Of a stretch of 42,236 nucleotides of DNA, positions 1-7,895 are shown in pieces (within the stretch, counting starts at the first letter, position 1; every line of letters starts with the position of its first letter). Position numbers and translations under genes: made by a program. The notes beneath the pieces were generated by a model. That model worked only from the letters and a program-made list of their open reading frames with translations, did not search any database and had not been told where the DNA came from. The DNA is taken from the NCBI RefSeq assembly GCF_014207505.1, contig NZ_JACHGL010000009.1, positions 1 through 42,236 on the forward strand, given 5' to 3'. Source of the stretch: Leuconostoc carnosum (GTDB lineage: Bacteria; Bacillota; Bacilli; Lactobacillales; Lactobacillaceae).

Positions 1-675
1 AAAGCTTTGTTGCGTGAAATTTGGCAAAATAACTATAAAGCTTATGGCGCGCCACGTCTGCGATTAGCATTAGCTGATCTGAATTTGCATCATGGCACCA
101 ACCGAGTTCGTCGTTTAATGCGAGAAGCTGGCATATACTCTGTCATGAGTCGTCGATTTAACAAACCAACGACAACTGTTGATTATCGTCAACGTCCCAA
201 CTTAATCAGGCATTTACCCGAAGCCAACGCTTGGCGCATGGACATCACTTATTTAAAGTTGAGTAATGGTCAGTGGGTCTATTTAGCGTCAGTTTTAGAG
301 TTACAAACGCGTAAGATATTAGCCCATCAAATCAGTGCCACGATGGATACCAAATTGGTAGTTACAACACTACAAAGATCGCTGTCAACTGATAAAAAAC
401 CAAATTATTTACATATTGATATGGGCAGTCAGTTCACTAGTTTTGGTTTTGAAAATTTGTTAAAGCGACATAAAATTGATCATTCGTATTCAAAACTAGG
501 ACATCCATATGATAATGCCAAAATTGAAAGTTTTCACTCCCTATTAAAGCGTGAAATGATTTATCAATTCCGGTTTCCATCGATTGCACATCTAATTTTA
601 GATGTGTCCAAGTATATTCATTGGTTCAACAACGAAAGAATCAGTCTTGCCAATCAAAAAATAAAAGTTGCCTAA
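1..675 (+). CDS. IS3-family transposase OrfB, 5' end outside window
   Basis: Partial DDE transposase that cuts and joins IS3-family element ends. The frame is open from base 1, so the N-terminus lies outside the window. An HTH_21-like part (YGAPRLRLAL, NRVRRLM) precedes the rve integrase core. The DDE residues are visible: D in WRMDITYL, D in LHIDMGSQFT, and E in NAKIESFHSLLKRE. The protein stops after FNNERISLANQ without the usual proline-containing tail, and I see no right inverted repeat in the next 100 bases. The 3' end of the element may therefore be deleted or fused to other DNA. The right edge of the window also starts an IS3-family element, but several hundred bases of orfA/orfB are missing between the two, so they are not shown to be one copy. 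Confidence 0.9.
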   Translation, partial: KALLREIWQNNYKAYGAPRLRLALADLNLHHGTNRVRRLMREAGIYSVMSRRFNKPTTTVDYRQRPNLIRHLPEANAWRMDITYLKLSNGQWVYLASVLELQTRKILAHQISATMDTKLVVTTLQRSLSTDKKPNYLHIDMGSQFTSFGFENLLKRHKIDHSYSKLGHPYDNAKIESFHSLLKREMIYQFRFPSIAHLILDVSKYIHWFNNERISLANQKIKVA

Positions 676-794
676 TCAGTTCAGCCCTAGATAAAAAACA
701 TTCCGAATTATTGACATATGAGCAAGCCACCGCCTTAACTTCTCTACTTGAACCATTATACAGGAGAAAGCTTGATTTACCTATTGATAATTAA
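672..794 (+). pseudogene. C-terminal remnant of an unidentified gene
   Basis: Directly after the transposase stop, a different frame is open for about 40 codons and ends at a TAA (residues such as HSELLTYEQATALTSLLEP). It reads like the natural C-terminus of a protein whose upstream part was replaced by the IS3 sequence. It runs convergent to and slightly overlaps the YolD-like gene. I do not recognise the family. It could also be chance open sequence. Confidence 0.3.
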
Positions 795-1154
795 TGCTCT
801 AATATCCTGAACGGCTAGTTTTCTATTTTCAATATAAATATAATTATCCGACATGTTTTCAATGAAGCCAGATATATTTTTTTTGGTTTCATGATTGAAG
901 TTGGTTTCATCTAATTGAATAGTTACAGTATAATAATTTGCTAGTGCATGCATTGCATTATGAAATATTTTATCCGTAGTCATTTTGGGTAACTTTTTTT
1001 CACTATACACATTGTCCTGATCCATTTTCCTTAATGCAGAAGTATGGTCGCTTAAAAAGAAGCCACGCCACTTTTTAATGCCCCTATCTCTATAATCATG
1101 TTGAAAGTAATTATTAATTAAAGCGCTAAAATCTTGATCCATTGCATTTCTCAT
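777..1154 (-). CDS. YolD-like protein (SOS-linked)
   Basis: 125-residue protein resembling the YolD-like family. The hallmarks are an N-terminal DRGIKKWRGFFLSDHT segment and a C-terminal small beta domain (ISGFIENMSDNYIYIE, then LAVQDIRALI). YolD-like genes usually lie beside Y-family polymerase genes (UmuC/YqjW) on Gram-positive plasmids and phages and are thought to act with them in SOS mutagenesis; the biochemical role is not settled. No polymerase gene is seen here, and the DNA just downstream is interrupted by the IS3 fragment, so the partner may have been lost. The start could be the first ATG or the one four codons later. Upstream lies a promoter with a LexA-type box, which supports DNA-damage induction. 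Confidence 0.75.
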   Translation of the reverse strand: MRNAMDQDFSALINNYFQHDYRDRGIKKWRGFFLSDHTSALRKMDQDNVYSEKKLPKMTTDKIFHNAMHALANYYTVTIQLDETNFNHETKKNISGFIENMSDNYIYIENRKLAVQDIRALIINR

Positions 1155-1173
1155 TTCAATTTTTTATTCTTCA

Positions 1174-1202
1174 ATTATACGAACATTTGTTCCCTTTTGC
1201 AA
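1174..1202 (-). promoter_or_regulatory. SOS promoter with LexA-type box
   Basis: On the minus strand the -35 TTGCAA (1197-1202) and -10 TATAAT (1174-1179) are exactly 17 bp apart. The spacer holds the inverted repeat that reads CGAACATTTGTTCC on the plus strand (1180-1193), which fits the Gram-positive LexA/DinR consensus CGAAC-N4-GTTCG at all but the last base. A repressor bound there would block RNA polymerase, giving damage-inducible expression of the YolD-like gene. No lexA gene is in the window, so control would be by the host regulator. Confidence 0.75.
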
Positions 1203-1266
1203 CTTAAAGCATAAAAGTTCTTATTGTTATATTATTATATATAAGTAAGTAAATTTTATTTTTTAA

Positions 1267-1345
1267 CTATTTACTTGTATTTTGTTCACCTTCAAGCATT
1301 CTGCGCCCTTCTTTAACAGCAGTGCTTGGATCTTCAGATGGCGTA
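1267..1345 (-). pseudogene. C-terminal remnant of a small, possibly antitoxin, gene
   Basis: On the minus strand about 25 codons are open up to a TAG (residues NTPSEDPSTAVKEGRRM then EGEQN). The charged C-terminal look is like that of small plasmid antitoxins, but this is only an impression. The 5' part is missing and the sequence then runs into the DUF536 remnant in opposite orientation, so this is a fusion point between two broken genes. Confidence 0.3.
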
Positions 1346-1353
1346 TTTCTTAA

Positions 1354-1719
1354 TATTTACGTATTGAAATTGAGGAAATTAAAGAGAACCGGGATAAACA
1401 ATTAGCTGTGAAAGATAAGCAACTAGAAAATAAAGATTCACAAATATCTCAAATGCATAAGTTACTAGACCAGCAACAGCGATTAGCTTTGCAAGACAAA
1501 AAATTGCTCGAAGAATACAAGGAAGAAATAAAGGAATTGAAATCTCTTTAAATACCATTATCTGATAAAAATGAAATGGATTTGATAAATGATAGAGAAC
1601 AAATTGAACGTTTGAAAGCTGAAGTGGTCTTCTTTAAAAAAGAACTATCTAAAATAGCAGAACAGCATGAAGTAAAGAGATACTCCAAAAAATGGTGGCA
1701 CTTTTTTGGGGATAATTAA
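1354..1719 (+). pseudogene. DUF536-type plasmid protein, 5' truncated, one in-frame stop
   Basis: One frame runs from 1354 to the TAA at 1717-1719, broken only by a TAA at 1549-1551. The first half is a highly charged coiled coil with repeating KDKQLENKDSQISQMHKLLD-type heptads followed by QQQRLALQDKK. The second half continues as coil (REQIERLKAE) and ends in a tryptophan-containing basic tail (KRYSKKWWHFFGDN). This is the layout of the DUF536 proteins encoded next to repB/repA on lactobacillus and leuconostoc plasmids. The N-terminal DNA-binding half and start codon are gone. It is probably a leftover of a second, lost replicon. Confidence 0.7.
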
Positions 1720-1727
1720 GCAATCTT

Positions 1728-1741
1728 TTTATCAGATAGGA
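1728..1741 (+). repeat. Short direct repeat flanking the small methyltransferase gene, copy 1
   Basis: TTTATCAGATAGGA occurs here, over the ribosome binding site of the gene starting at 1750, and again at 2408-2421, over the last codons of that gene and the ribosome binding site of the helicase gene. Both copies are preceded within a few bases by AAGCAA. The repeat brackets the whole 675-bp gene. Confidence 0.7.
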
Positions 1742-1749
1742 GGAGTACT

Positions 1750-2424
1750 GTGGACTATGAAAAATTAATCAAGTCAAAAGAGCGTGTGCAACAGCACGGA
1801 GAAGTTTTCACCCCTCAATGGATGGTTCAAAAAATGTTAGACATTGAAGGGATTAAAAAAGCTAGCGAAAATATAGATGCAACATTTTTAGAACCTGCCG
1901 CAGGAGATGGTAACTTTTTAGTGAAAATTTTAGAACGTAAATTAAAATCTGTCACTGATAATTTCACTTATGGACACTGGAAAACAAAATCATTATTTGC
2001 TTTGAGTTCGATTTATGGAATTGAATTTTTAGCAGATAATTTAGATATTGCACGTTCTCGAATGTTCATTCAATATTTAAATTGGTATGAAGAAGTTTTT
2101 AAAGAGGAATTAAAAATCAAATCAGATGTTTACAAATCTGCGATATATATCATAAATCACAATATTGTACGAGGGAATACTTTAACAAAAAAACATCCTG
2201 ATTATGATAGTCCCATTGTGTTTAATGAGTGGAAAAGAGTTCCGGGATCTAGTAGTAAAGTGGAAATAATACAATTCTCTTTTTCAAGTTTATTTGAGAA
2301 TGAAGAACCTCTAGGTAAAATCATTCCAGAAGGTCAGTTAAGTTTATTTGATTTTGAAATGACTAATGAAAAACTTTCTTTAGCAAGAATATTAGATATT
2401 AAGCAAGTTTATCAGATAGGATAA
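1750..2424 (+). CDS. Methyltransferase-like protein with motif I but no NPPY motif
   Basis: 224-residue protein starting at GTG behind a strong AGGAGG. It begins like an adenine-N6 methyltransferase (QHGEVFTPQWMVQKML) and has an S-adenosylmethionine-binding motif I (FLEPAAGDGNFL, residues 46-57). An acidic motif II-like stretch (IYGIEFLADNLDIARSRM) and a motif III-like IVRGNTL (139-145) follow. Where the catalytic NPPY motif IV should follow there is only DYDSPIVFNEW, and the protein ends soon after. The NPPY motif is present in the C-terminal part of the next gene, seven bases downstream. I infer that the two proteins form one methyltransferase, or that this one supplies cofactor binding. 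An alternative is an inactive remnant, but the intact frame, good ribosome binding site and tight coupling argue against decay. Confidence 0.75.
   Translation: MDYEKLIKSKERVQQHGEVFTPQWMVQKMLDIEGIKKASENIDATFLEPAAGDGNFLVKILERKLKSVTDNFTYGHWKTKSLFALSSIYGIEFLADNLDIARSRMFIQYLNWYEEVFKEELKIKSDVYKSAIYIINHNIVRGNTLTKKHPDYDSPIVFNEWKRVPGSSSKVEIIQFSFSSLFENEEPLGKIIPEGQLSLFDFEMTNEKLSLARILDIKQVYQIG
2408..2421 (+). repeat. Short direct repeat, copy 2
   Basis: Second copy of TTTATCAGATAGGA, lying over the last codons of the small methyltransferase-like gene and just before the start of the helicase gene. The first copy is at 1728-1741. Confidence 0.7.
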
Positions 2425-2431
2425 GGATGAC

Positions 2432-5400
2432 ATGTCAAATTTTGATTTTTTAACTTTGGAAATAGAAACAAGTAATTTATTTCAAACCGCTAACTATGCT
2501 GAAAAAAATTACGCAGAAAAAGATTATGAAGGCACACTTACGAAAGCCAGAAAGTTAGCTGAAAATACAGCACGAGAAATAGCTCTAAAAGAAAAAATTA
2601 GCTTGTCAGATCGTGACAGCTTTAATGATATTCTGCGTGAGCTTAAAAAGTTTCCAATTGATCATTTTATAATTGAGGCGTTTTATGACATTAAACGTCT
2701 TGGTAATGATTCAGCTCACAATCTAAATAGTCATAGCTCAACCCAAGAAAATGCGAAGCAAGTACTTCATAAAATTTTTATTATTTTAGTGTGGTATATG
2801 AATAAGTATTTTACCATTGAGATTCAGAAGGAATATTTAGATTTTTTAGAGCCACAAGCTGCAAAACTCTTTCAATCATACGAGCGTAAAGTAATTTATG
2901 TTCAAACAACCGATAATTCATCTGGAATGTTTCCAGCCTATCAGGATGCACAAAAAATAGGTGAAACTACAGCTCCGGATGACGATTTTGAGGTGGACTG
3001 GTCGCCAAATAGTGAGTTTTTAAGAAAAATAGGTGAAACAAGAGTTAATAAATACATGAAGACTTCAGGGCTTCCATTTGTACTGGAGTGGGTAGAGTTA
3101 GCATGGAAAAAATCAACAAAGACTTGGTTTAGTGACCATGATGTTCATGAAGTATTAAAGCGAGCAGGCATACAGCGTCCGCAATTCCTAGATGGAGCAG
3201 AATGGTTTAAAACAGATTTAGAAACAGCCAAATTAGCAATTAAAGCAGTAAAAGAAGGTCAATCTGCACTAAATAGTGTTGAAAAAGAAAATTCTGACGA
3301 TCATATTATTCTTCGTCCAGAACAATCATTAGCGGTAGAAAAAACTCGAAAAAATTTCAAAAAGAATAAAAAAATGCTATGGAATGCCAAAATGCGTTTT
3401 GGGAAAACTTTGACATCCTTAGAGCTTATAAAAGAGCAAAAATATTCTAAAGTTTTGATCATGACCCATCGTCCGGTAGTTTCTGATTCCTGGTTTGAGG
3501 ATTTTGGAAAAATGAACATGGCTGAAGAAGGATATCGTTATGGTTCAGATGGTGCACATTTTAAATTGAAAGATCTAAAATCAGGAAACACGCCATTTAT
3601 CTACTTTGTGTCTATTCAAAAGCTCCGTTATGGAGGAGGGAAAGTTAATCTGAAGGAGTTTTCTGATGTTGACTGGGACTTAATCATCGTTGATGAAGCA
3701 CATGAGGGGACACAGACTGAACTTGCAGAAAATGTATTGAAATCACTTGAAAAGGACAATACCAAAGTGTTGTCATTGAGTGGCACTCCGTTCAATATTC
3801 AAGATCAGTATAGTGAGGACTCTGTTTACACATGGGATTACACAATGGAACAATCGGCGAAACTCCGTTATTCATTGGAACATCCCACAGAGAAAAATCC
3901 TTATGAATCATTGCCAAGAGTTAATATGTTTACGTTTGATATGAAGAATAAAGAACGTTTTTCGGACGAGTCAAAATCTTTTAATTTCCGTGAATTCTTT
4001 CGTGTGAATGAAAATAATGAGTTCGTTCATAAGTCTGATATTCAGTCATTCTTAGATAATATTACTAACGAAAATAGTAAAACTAATTATCCCTTTTCAA
4101 CTAATCAATATCGTAACGAATTGCGGCATACATTATGGTTATTACCTGGAGTTAAAGAAGCAAACGCTTTCGAAAAGTTACTTAATGAGCATCAGATTTT
4201 TGGAAATGAATATAAAATTGTCAATGTTGTGAAAGATGATAAGTCAGATATAAACGAAGTTGCAACAGAAGGTGATTTGGATAAAGTGCGGCAAGCAATA
4301 GGAGATCCGAGTCAGAGTAAAACCATTACACTTACTGTTCGTAAACTGACAACGGGGGTTAATATTCCGGCATGGACAGCTGTTCTTTTTCTTTCCAACA
4401 CTAATAGTGCTATGAATTATCTTCAGGCTGCCTTCCGAGCACAGACGCCATTTTCTCATGAAAAACTAGGAATGAAGAAAAATTCTTATATATTTGATTT
4501 TGCGCCAGATCGCGCACTTACTGTCATGGCTGAAAGTGTACAAATTAATTCTGGGGTGGGAAAGAAAAATACAATACAACAAAAAGCATCTATGACACAA
4601 TTGCTAAATTTCATGCCTATTTTGGGACAAACAGAAAACGGTATGAAGGTTTTTAATGTTGATAAAATGCTTACCCAACTAAAAAAAGTTTATGCGGAAA
4701 AAGCTGTTCGTTCAGGATTTGAAGATGATTCACTTTACAATGATGAATTACTTACGCTTAATGAAGCAGATTTGAATGATTTTAATAACTTGAAAGAAAT
4801 TGTTGGAAAAACTAACCTATCAGGATTACCGAAGAAAGTTGAAATCAACGTCAATGGATTAACGGATGAAGAGTATGAAAAAGGAGAAAAAGCCCAGAAA
4901 AAGAAGCCTCGAGAACGTACTGCAGAAGAAAAAGAAGTTATTGAAAAAATCCAAAAAGCAAAAAAACAACGAAAAACAATGATCTCAATTTTGCGTGGGA
5001 TTTCCATACGAATTCCAATGATGATTTATGGTATGCCTATAGAGATTGATAAGGAAATGGGGATTGATGAATTTGTCAATCATGTTGATAGCGTTTCATG
5101 GGAAGAATTTATGCCAACTGGAATTGAAAAGTCTGATTTTAAGCGGTTCGCAAAGTATTATGATCCAGAGGTATTTGTCGAAGCTGGTCGAATTATCCGA
5201 CAGAAGGCTCAGTCTTATGATGATTTAGAATATACAGAAAGAGCAGAGAAAATTGCAGAACTTTTCGGAACATTCAAAAACCCAGATAAAGAAACTGTTT
5301 TAACTCCATGGAGAGTAGTTAATCTACAACTTTCTAAAACAATTGGCGGATTGCGTTATTTTGATGAAAACTTTGAAAATACCACATTGAATGGGCAAGA

Positions 5401-6832
5401 TTCGATCACTTGGGTTGATACAGAGATCACAAAAGAAGTATTTGAGGACAATACTAAAATTCTTGAAATAAATTCTAAAACAGGCCTATATCCTCTCTAT
5501 GTAGCAAGTTCATTATTTTATCAAAAACGAAATAAGCTAAATGATGATCTGGCAGGAAAATTCAGCAAGATTGATGAAGATAAAATAATACAAGAAATAT
5601 TGAGAGAAAATATTTACGTCATTGCTAAGACACCTATGGCCAAAACGATCACGCAGCGCACACTAGTAGGATATAATAATTGGACAACTAATATTTTATA
5701 TGTAGAAGAAATTAATAAAAAAATTAGTGAAGATATATCGGATACCATAGAGGAAATACAAAAAGGATTGAATATAATGAAATTTGATGTCATAGTGGGT
5801 AATCCTCCTTATCAAGAGAATGATAACGATAGTGGTAACGGAAGTGCTAAGCCTCTTTATCACCATTTCATAGAGTTATCTATTGAGTTAAAACCTGAAT
5901 TTATAACGTTAATTACGCCCAGTGTATGGTTTACTGGTGGGAAAGGACTAGACTCATTTAGAACTAAAATGCTAAATGACGTGTCTCTTGAAAAGATAGT
6001 CAATTATGTAACACCAAAAGAAGTATTTCCTACAGCTAATTTACGAGGAGGGGTTAATTACTTTCTTTGGAATAAGCATTATAATAACGAAAAAGATGGT
6101 GTTTTGATACAAACTATCAAAAATTCTGAATTGAAAGAATCAGGAAATCGCCCCCTTACTTTTGACGGACTAAACATACTAATAAGCAGTAATACTAGTT
6201 ATAAAATTATTAATCGTTTGGTAAAAAATAATAGCATTATATTAGATATTGATTCTAAAAATATGCTGTCACATTATGTTTCTTCTCGTAATCCTTTTGG
6301 TTTTTCTACTACGTTTACCAAAACTAATGATTTTAAGATCACTGATAAAGATATAAATTCTCCTGTAAAAATACATGCAAGCGGTGGTAAATTGGGATAT
6401 ATTGACCGAGATACAATAGTTCGTAATACTGACTGGGTTGATAGAGTTAAAATATTAACGCCGTTCGCCAATAACATCGGAACAGATTTAAATGATGACA
6501 ATCTAAACACAATAATTGTTGGGGAAAATGAAATTGCAACAGAAACATATCTAGTTATTGGAGCGGAACTAGAGTTAAATAAAAAACAAGCGGAGAATGT
6601 GGAAAAATATCTACATACTAAGTTTGTCCGATTTTTGATTAGTCTAGCTAAAGCCAATCAGAATGGAACTCGATCGACTTATTTATTCGTACCTATGCAG
6701 GACTTTTCGCTTAATTCTGATTTGAATTTTGATACATCTGCTAATAACCTAGATACTCAGCTATTCAAAAAATATCATTTTTCAAATGAAGAAATCGATC
6801 ATGTAAATAACCATATCAAAGATATGAGCTAA
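2432..6832 (+). CDS. Restriction-like helicase fused to GIY-YIG-like and methyltransferase domains
   Basis: 1,466-residue multidomain protein. Residues 1-140 look like the HEPN-related DUF4145 domain of HsdR proteins, with an R-x6-H pair (RLGNDSAH, 89-96). Residues 153-275 resemble a GIY-YIG/T5orf172-Mug113 nuclease: VIYVQTT, a KIGET at 175 repeated at 199, a histidine-rich DHDVHEVL stretch (235-242), and an EWF at 257-259. Residues 295-700 are an SF2 helicase: Walker A MRFGKT (321-326), DEAH (421-424), SGTP (450-453), and motif VI-like QAAFRAQTP. After a charged linker, residues 950-1300 are an Eco57I-like methyltransferase: TPWRVVN, a degenerate motif I LEINSKTGLYPLY (1011-1023), and NPPY (1124-1127). 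The last 150 residues may be the target recognition domain. It is translated just behind the motif I protein. It resembles type ISP enzymes in logic but not in domain order. The nuclease and HEPN calls are inference from motifs. Confidence 0.85.
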   Translation: MSNFDFLTLEIETSNLFQTANYAEKNYAEKDYEGTLTKARKLAENTAREIALKEKISLSDRDSFNDILRELKKFPIDHFIIEAFYDIKRLGNDSAHNLNSHSSTQENAKQVLHKIFIILVWYMNKYFTIEIQKEYLDFLEPQAAKLFQSYERKVIYVQTTDNSSGMFPAYQDAQKIGETTAPDDDFEVDWSPNSEFLRKIGETRVNKYMKTSGLPFVLEWVELAWKKSTKTWFSDHDVHEVLKRAGIQRPQFLDGAEWFKTDLETAKLAIKAVKEGQSALNSVEKENSDDHIILRPEQSLAVEKTRKNFKKNKKMLWNAKMRFGKTLTSLELIKEQKYSKVLIMTHRPVVSDSWFEDFGKMNMAEEGYRYGSDGAHFKLKDLKSGNTPFIYFVSIQKLRYGGGKVNLKEFSDVDWDLIIVDEAHEGTQTELAENVLKSLEKDNTKVLSLSGTPFNIQDQYSEDSVYTWDYTMEQSAKLRYSLEHPTEKNPYESLPRVNMFTFDMKNKERFSDESKSFNFREFFRVNENNEFVHKSDIQSFLDNITNENSKTNYPFSTNQYRNELRHTLWLLPGVKEANAFEKLLNEHQIFGNEYKIVNVVKDDKSDINEVATEGDLDKVRQAIGDPSQSKTITLTVRKLTTGVNIPAWTAVLFLSNTNSAMNYLQAAFRAQTPFSHEKLGMKKNSYIFDFAPDRALTVMAESVQINSGVGKKNTIQQKASMTQLLNFMPILGQTENGMKVFNVDKMLTQLKKVYAEKAVRSGFEDDSLYNDELLTLNEADLNDFNNLKEIVGKTNLSGLPKKVEINVNGLTDEEYEKGEKAQKKKPRERTAEEKEVIEKIQKAKKQRKTMISILRGISIRIPMMIYGMPIEIDKEMGIDEFVNHVDSVSWEEFMPTGIEKSDFKRFAKYYDPEVFVEAGRIIRQKAQSYDDLEYTERAEKIAELFGTFKNPDKETVLTPWRVVNLQLSKTIGGLRYFDENFENTTLNGQDSITWVDTEITKEVFEDNTKILEINSKTGLYPLYVASSLFYQKRNKLNDDLAGKFSKIDEDKIIQEILRENIYVIAKTPMAKTITQRTLVGYNNWTTNILYVEEINKKISEDISDTIEEIQKGLNIMKFDVIVGNPPYQENDNDSGNGSAKPLYHHFIELSIELKPEFITLITPSVWFTGGKGLDSFRTKMLNDVSLEKIVNYVTPKEVFPTANLRGGVNYFLWNKHYNNEKDGVLIQTIKNSELKESGNRPLTFDGLNILISSNTSYKIINRLVKNNSIILDIDSKNMLSHYVSSRNPFGFSTTFTKTNDFKITDKDINSPVKIHASGGKLGYIDRDTIVRNTDWVDRVKILTPFANNIGTDLNDDNLNTIIVGENEIATETYLVIGAELELNKKQAENVEKYLHTKFVRFLISLAKANQNGTRSTYLFVPMQDFSLNSDLNFDTSANNLDTQLFKKYHFSNEEIDHVNNHIKDMS

Positions 6833-6907
6833 GATGTAATGTTTCAATTTTTTAATTTAATTTTACGGTAATGACCCTAAGACGGCTACCGGATCAATTA
6901 TAATAAT

Positions 6908-6934
6908 AGGGGTGATATTATACAAATCGCCCCT
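6908..6934. other. Small stem-loop in the intergenic region
   Basis: AGGGGTGAT and ATCGCCCCT face each other across 9 bases, pairing with one mismatch or wobble. It lies between the helicase stop codon and the larger terminator. It may be a processing or secondary termination site. Confidence 0.4.
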
Positions 6935-6947
6935 CAAAATCATTGTT

Positions 6948-6992
6948 AAAATAGCCCCCAATATCTATATTATAGATATTGGGGGCTATTTT
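6948..6992. terminator. Bidirectional terminator with 22-bp perfect arms
   Basis: A perfect inverted repeat of 22 bases per arm around a single T: AAAATAGCCCCCAATATC and so on, then its exact complement ending CTATTTT. A-rich and T-rich flanks give U-tracts on both transcripts. It separates the rightward restriction operon from the leftward toxin-antitoxin pair, so it serves both strands. Confidence 0.9.
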
Positions 6993-7026
6993 AATTTATT
7001 TTTTTATAAGTGCCCCTAAACTATAG

Positions 7027-7329
7027 TTATTGATTCAAGATTTCATGGGAGCCAGTTGCAACCAATAACAAAATCAATTCATCATGATCTAGCTGATAAA
7101 TAACAATCCAGTTGTCATAATTTTTACCATAGTTTCCATATCTGGCAGGGTGAAATTCACGATAGCCACGCCAATTTCCTTTTAATGCATGATCTTTAAT
7201 CTGTTTCAAAACAAGTACATCTTGTTCAACAATTGCTTCTAAACAAGGCTTCAAGACAGTTATTGGGAAATGTTCTTTGACTAGTTTTTTTAATTCACGT
7301 TCAAAAGATTTGGCCTGTTTAATTTGCAT
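7027..7329 (-). CDS. yafQ: YafQ/RelE-family mRNA interferase toxin
   Basis: 100-residue type II toxin of the RelE/ParE superfamily, YafQ branch. These toxins cut translated mRNA on the ribosome. It shows the family pattern: an N-terminal KSFERELKKL helix, a central HALKGNWRGYREFHP segment, then WIVIYQLDHDELILLLVATGSHEIL with the conserved late histidine. Length is normal for the family. Its start overlaps the antitoxin's last codons by 11 bases, the usual antitoxin-first coupling. Both genes end at the perfect bidirectional terminator. Confidence 0.92.
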   Translation of the reverse strand: MQIKQAKSFERELKKLVKEHFPITVLKPCLEAIVEQDVLVLKQIKDHALKGNWRGYREFHPARYGNYGKNYDNWIVIYQLDHDELILLLVATGSHEILNQ

Positions 7330-7597
7330 CTAACTTATCGATCCAATCTTCAAAGTCAGTCAATGAACCAATATTTTTGACCTGCCCTGTTTCTGCTTCT
7401 TTTTTAGCGGCTAAGGCTTCCGGAGAATCTAAAAAGCTGACTAATCGAACTTCATTATTGGCCGCTTTAACTAACGATAAGCGTATATACTCAGAAACGG
7501 TTAGCCCTTGTTTTGCTAGATTAGCTTTAGCCCGTTCACTAATGTCAGGTGTTACACGAGTTGAAATTGTCTTGTTTTTAATAATAGTATTACTCAT
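7319..7597 (-). CDS. RelB/DinJ-family antitoxin
   Basis: 92-residue antitoxin for the overlapping YafQ-like toxin. The N-terminus (KTISTRVTPDISERAKANL, then GLTVSEYIRLSL) is a ribbon-helix-helix DNA-binding fold of RelB/DinJ type, followed by an acidic toxin-binding tail (LTDFEDWIDKLD). Antitoxins of this kind neutralise the toxin and repress their own operon. The start follows GGAGG (AAAGGAGGCGG on the minus strand). With the toxin it forms a post-segregational killing or plasmid-stabilising module. Confidence 0.9.
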   Translation of the reverse strand: MSNTIIKNKTISTRVTPDISERAKANLAKQGLTVSEYIRLSLVKAANNEVRLVSFLDSPEALAAKKEAETGQVKNIGSLTDFEDWIDKLDAN

Positions 7598-7715
7598 ACT
7601 AATCCGCCTCCTTTAAGTTTACCATCGTACTACATTATAATATTCGATTTTTAAGTTTTCTGCAACTAAATTAATTTTAAAGTAAAGGAACTAACAGCTT
7701 ATGCAACAAGTTGTC

Positions 7716-7895
7716 TTACCCATCAAAGATCTGGCTTTTTAAAATCGTATCTTGTTTATCATGACGACTTATCTGATAGTGTTTCCAATGATAATACGTA
7801 CTTTTAGAAAGCCCTAAGGCTTTCAAGATTATCCAGAGGCGGTGTTTACATAATTGTTCGTTGATAAAGTCTATGGCTTTAACTTTGCCTAATGC
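7716..7895 (-). pseudogene. IS3-family OrfB, N-terminal fragment only
   Basis: A frame overlapping the end of orfA reads TGKALGKVKAIDFINEQ and continues to LWIILKALGLSKSTYYHW, the typical start of an IS3/IS150-type OrfB with its second helix-turn-helix. It ends at TAA at 7716-7718 before any of the DDE core. Translation in intact elements needs a -1 frameshift from orfA; here the product would be inactive. Confidence 0.8.

Noticed and set aside
3301-5007. Several minus-strand open frames within the restriction helicase gene
   Set aside because: They have no ribosome binding sites or family resemblance and lie opposite a continuous gene with clear motifs; they are shadows.
6948-6992. Long perfect palindrome as a protein-binding site
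   Set aside because: Its position between convergent operons with A/T-rich flanks on both sides fits a bidirectional terminator better.
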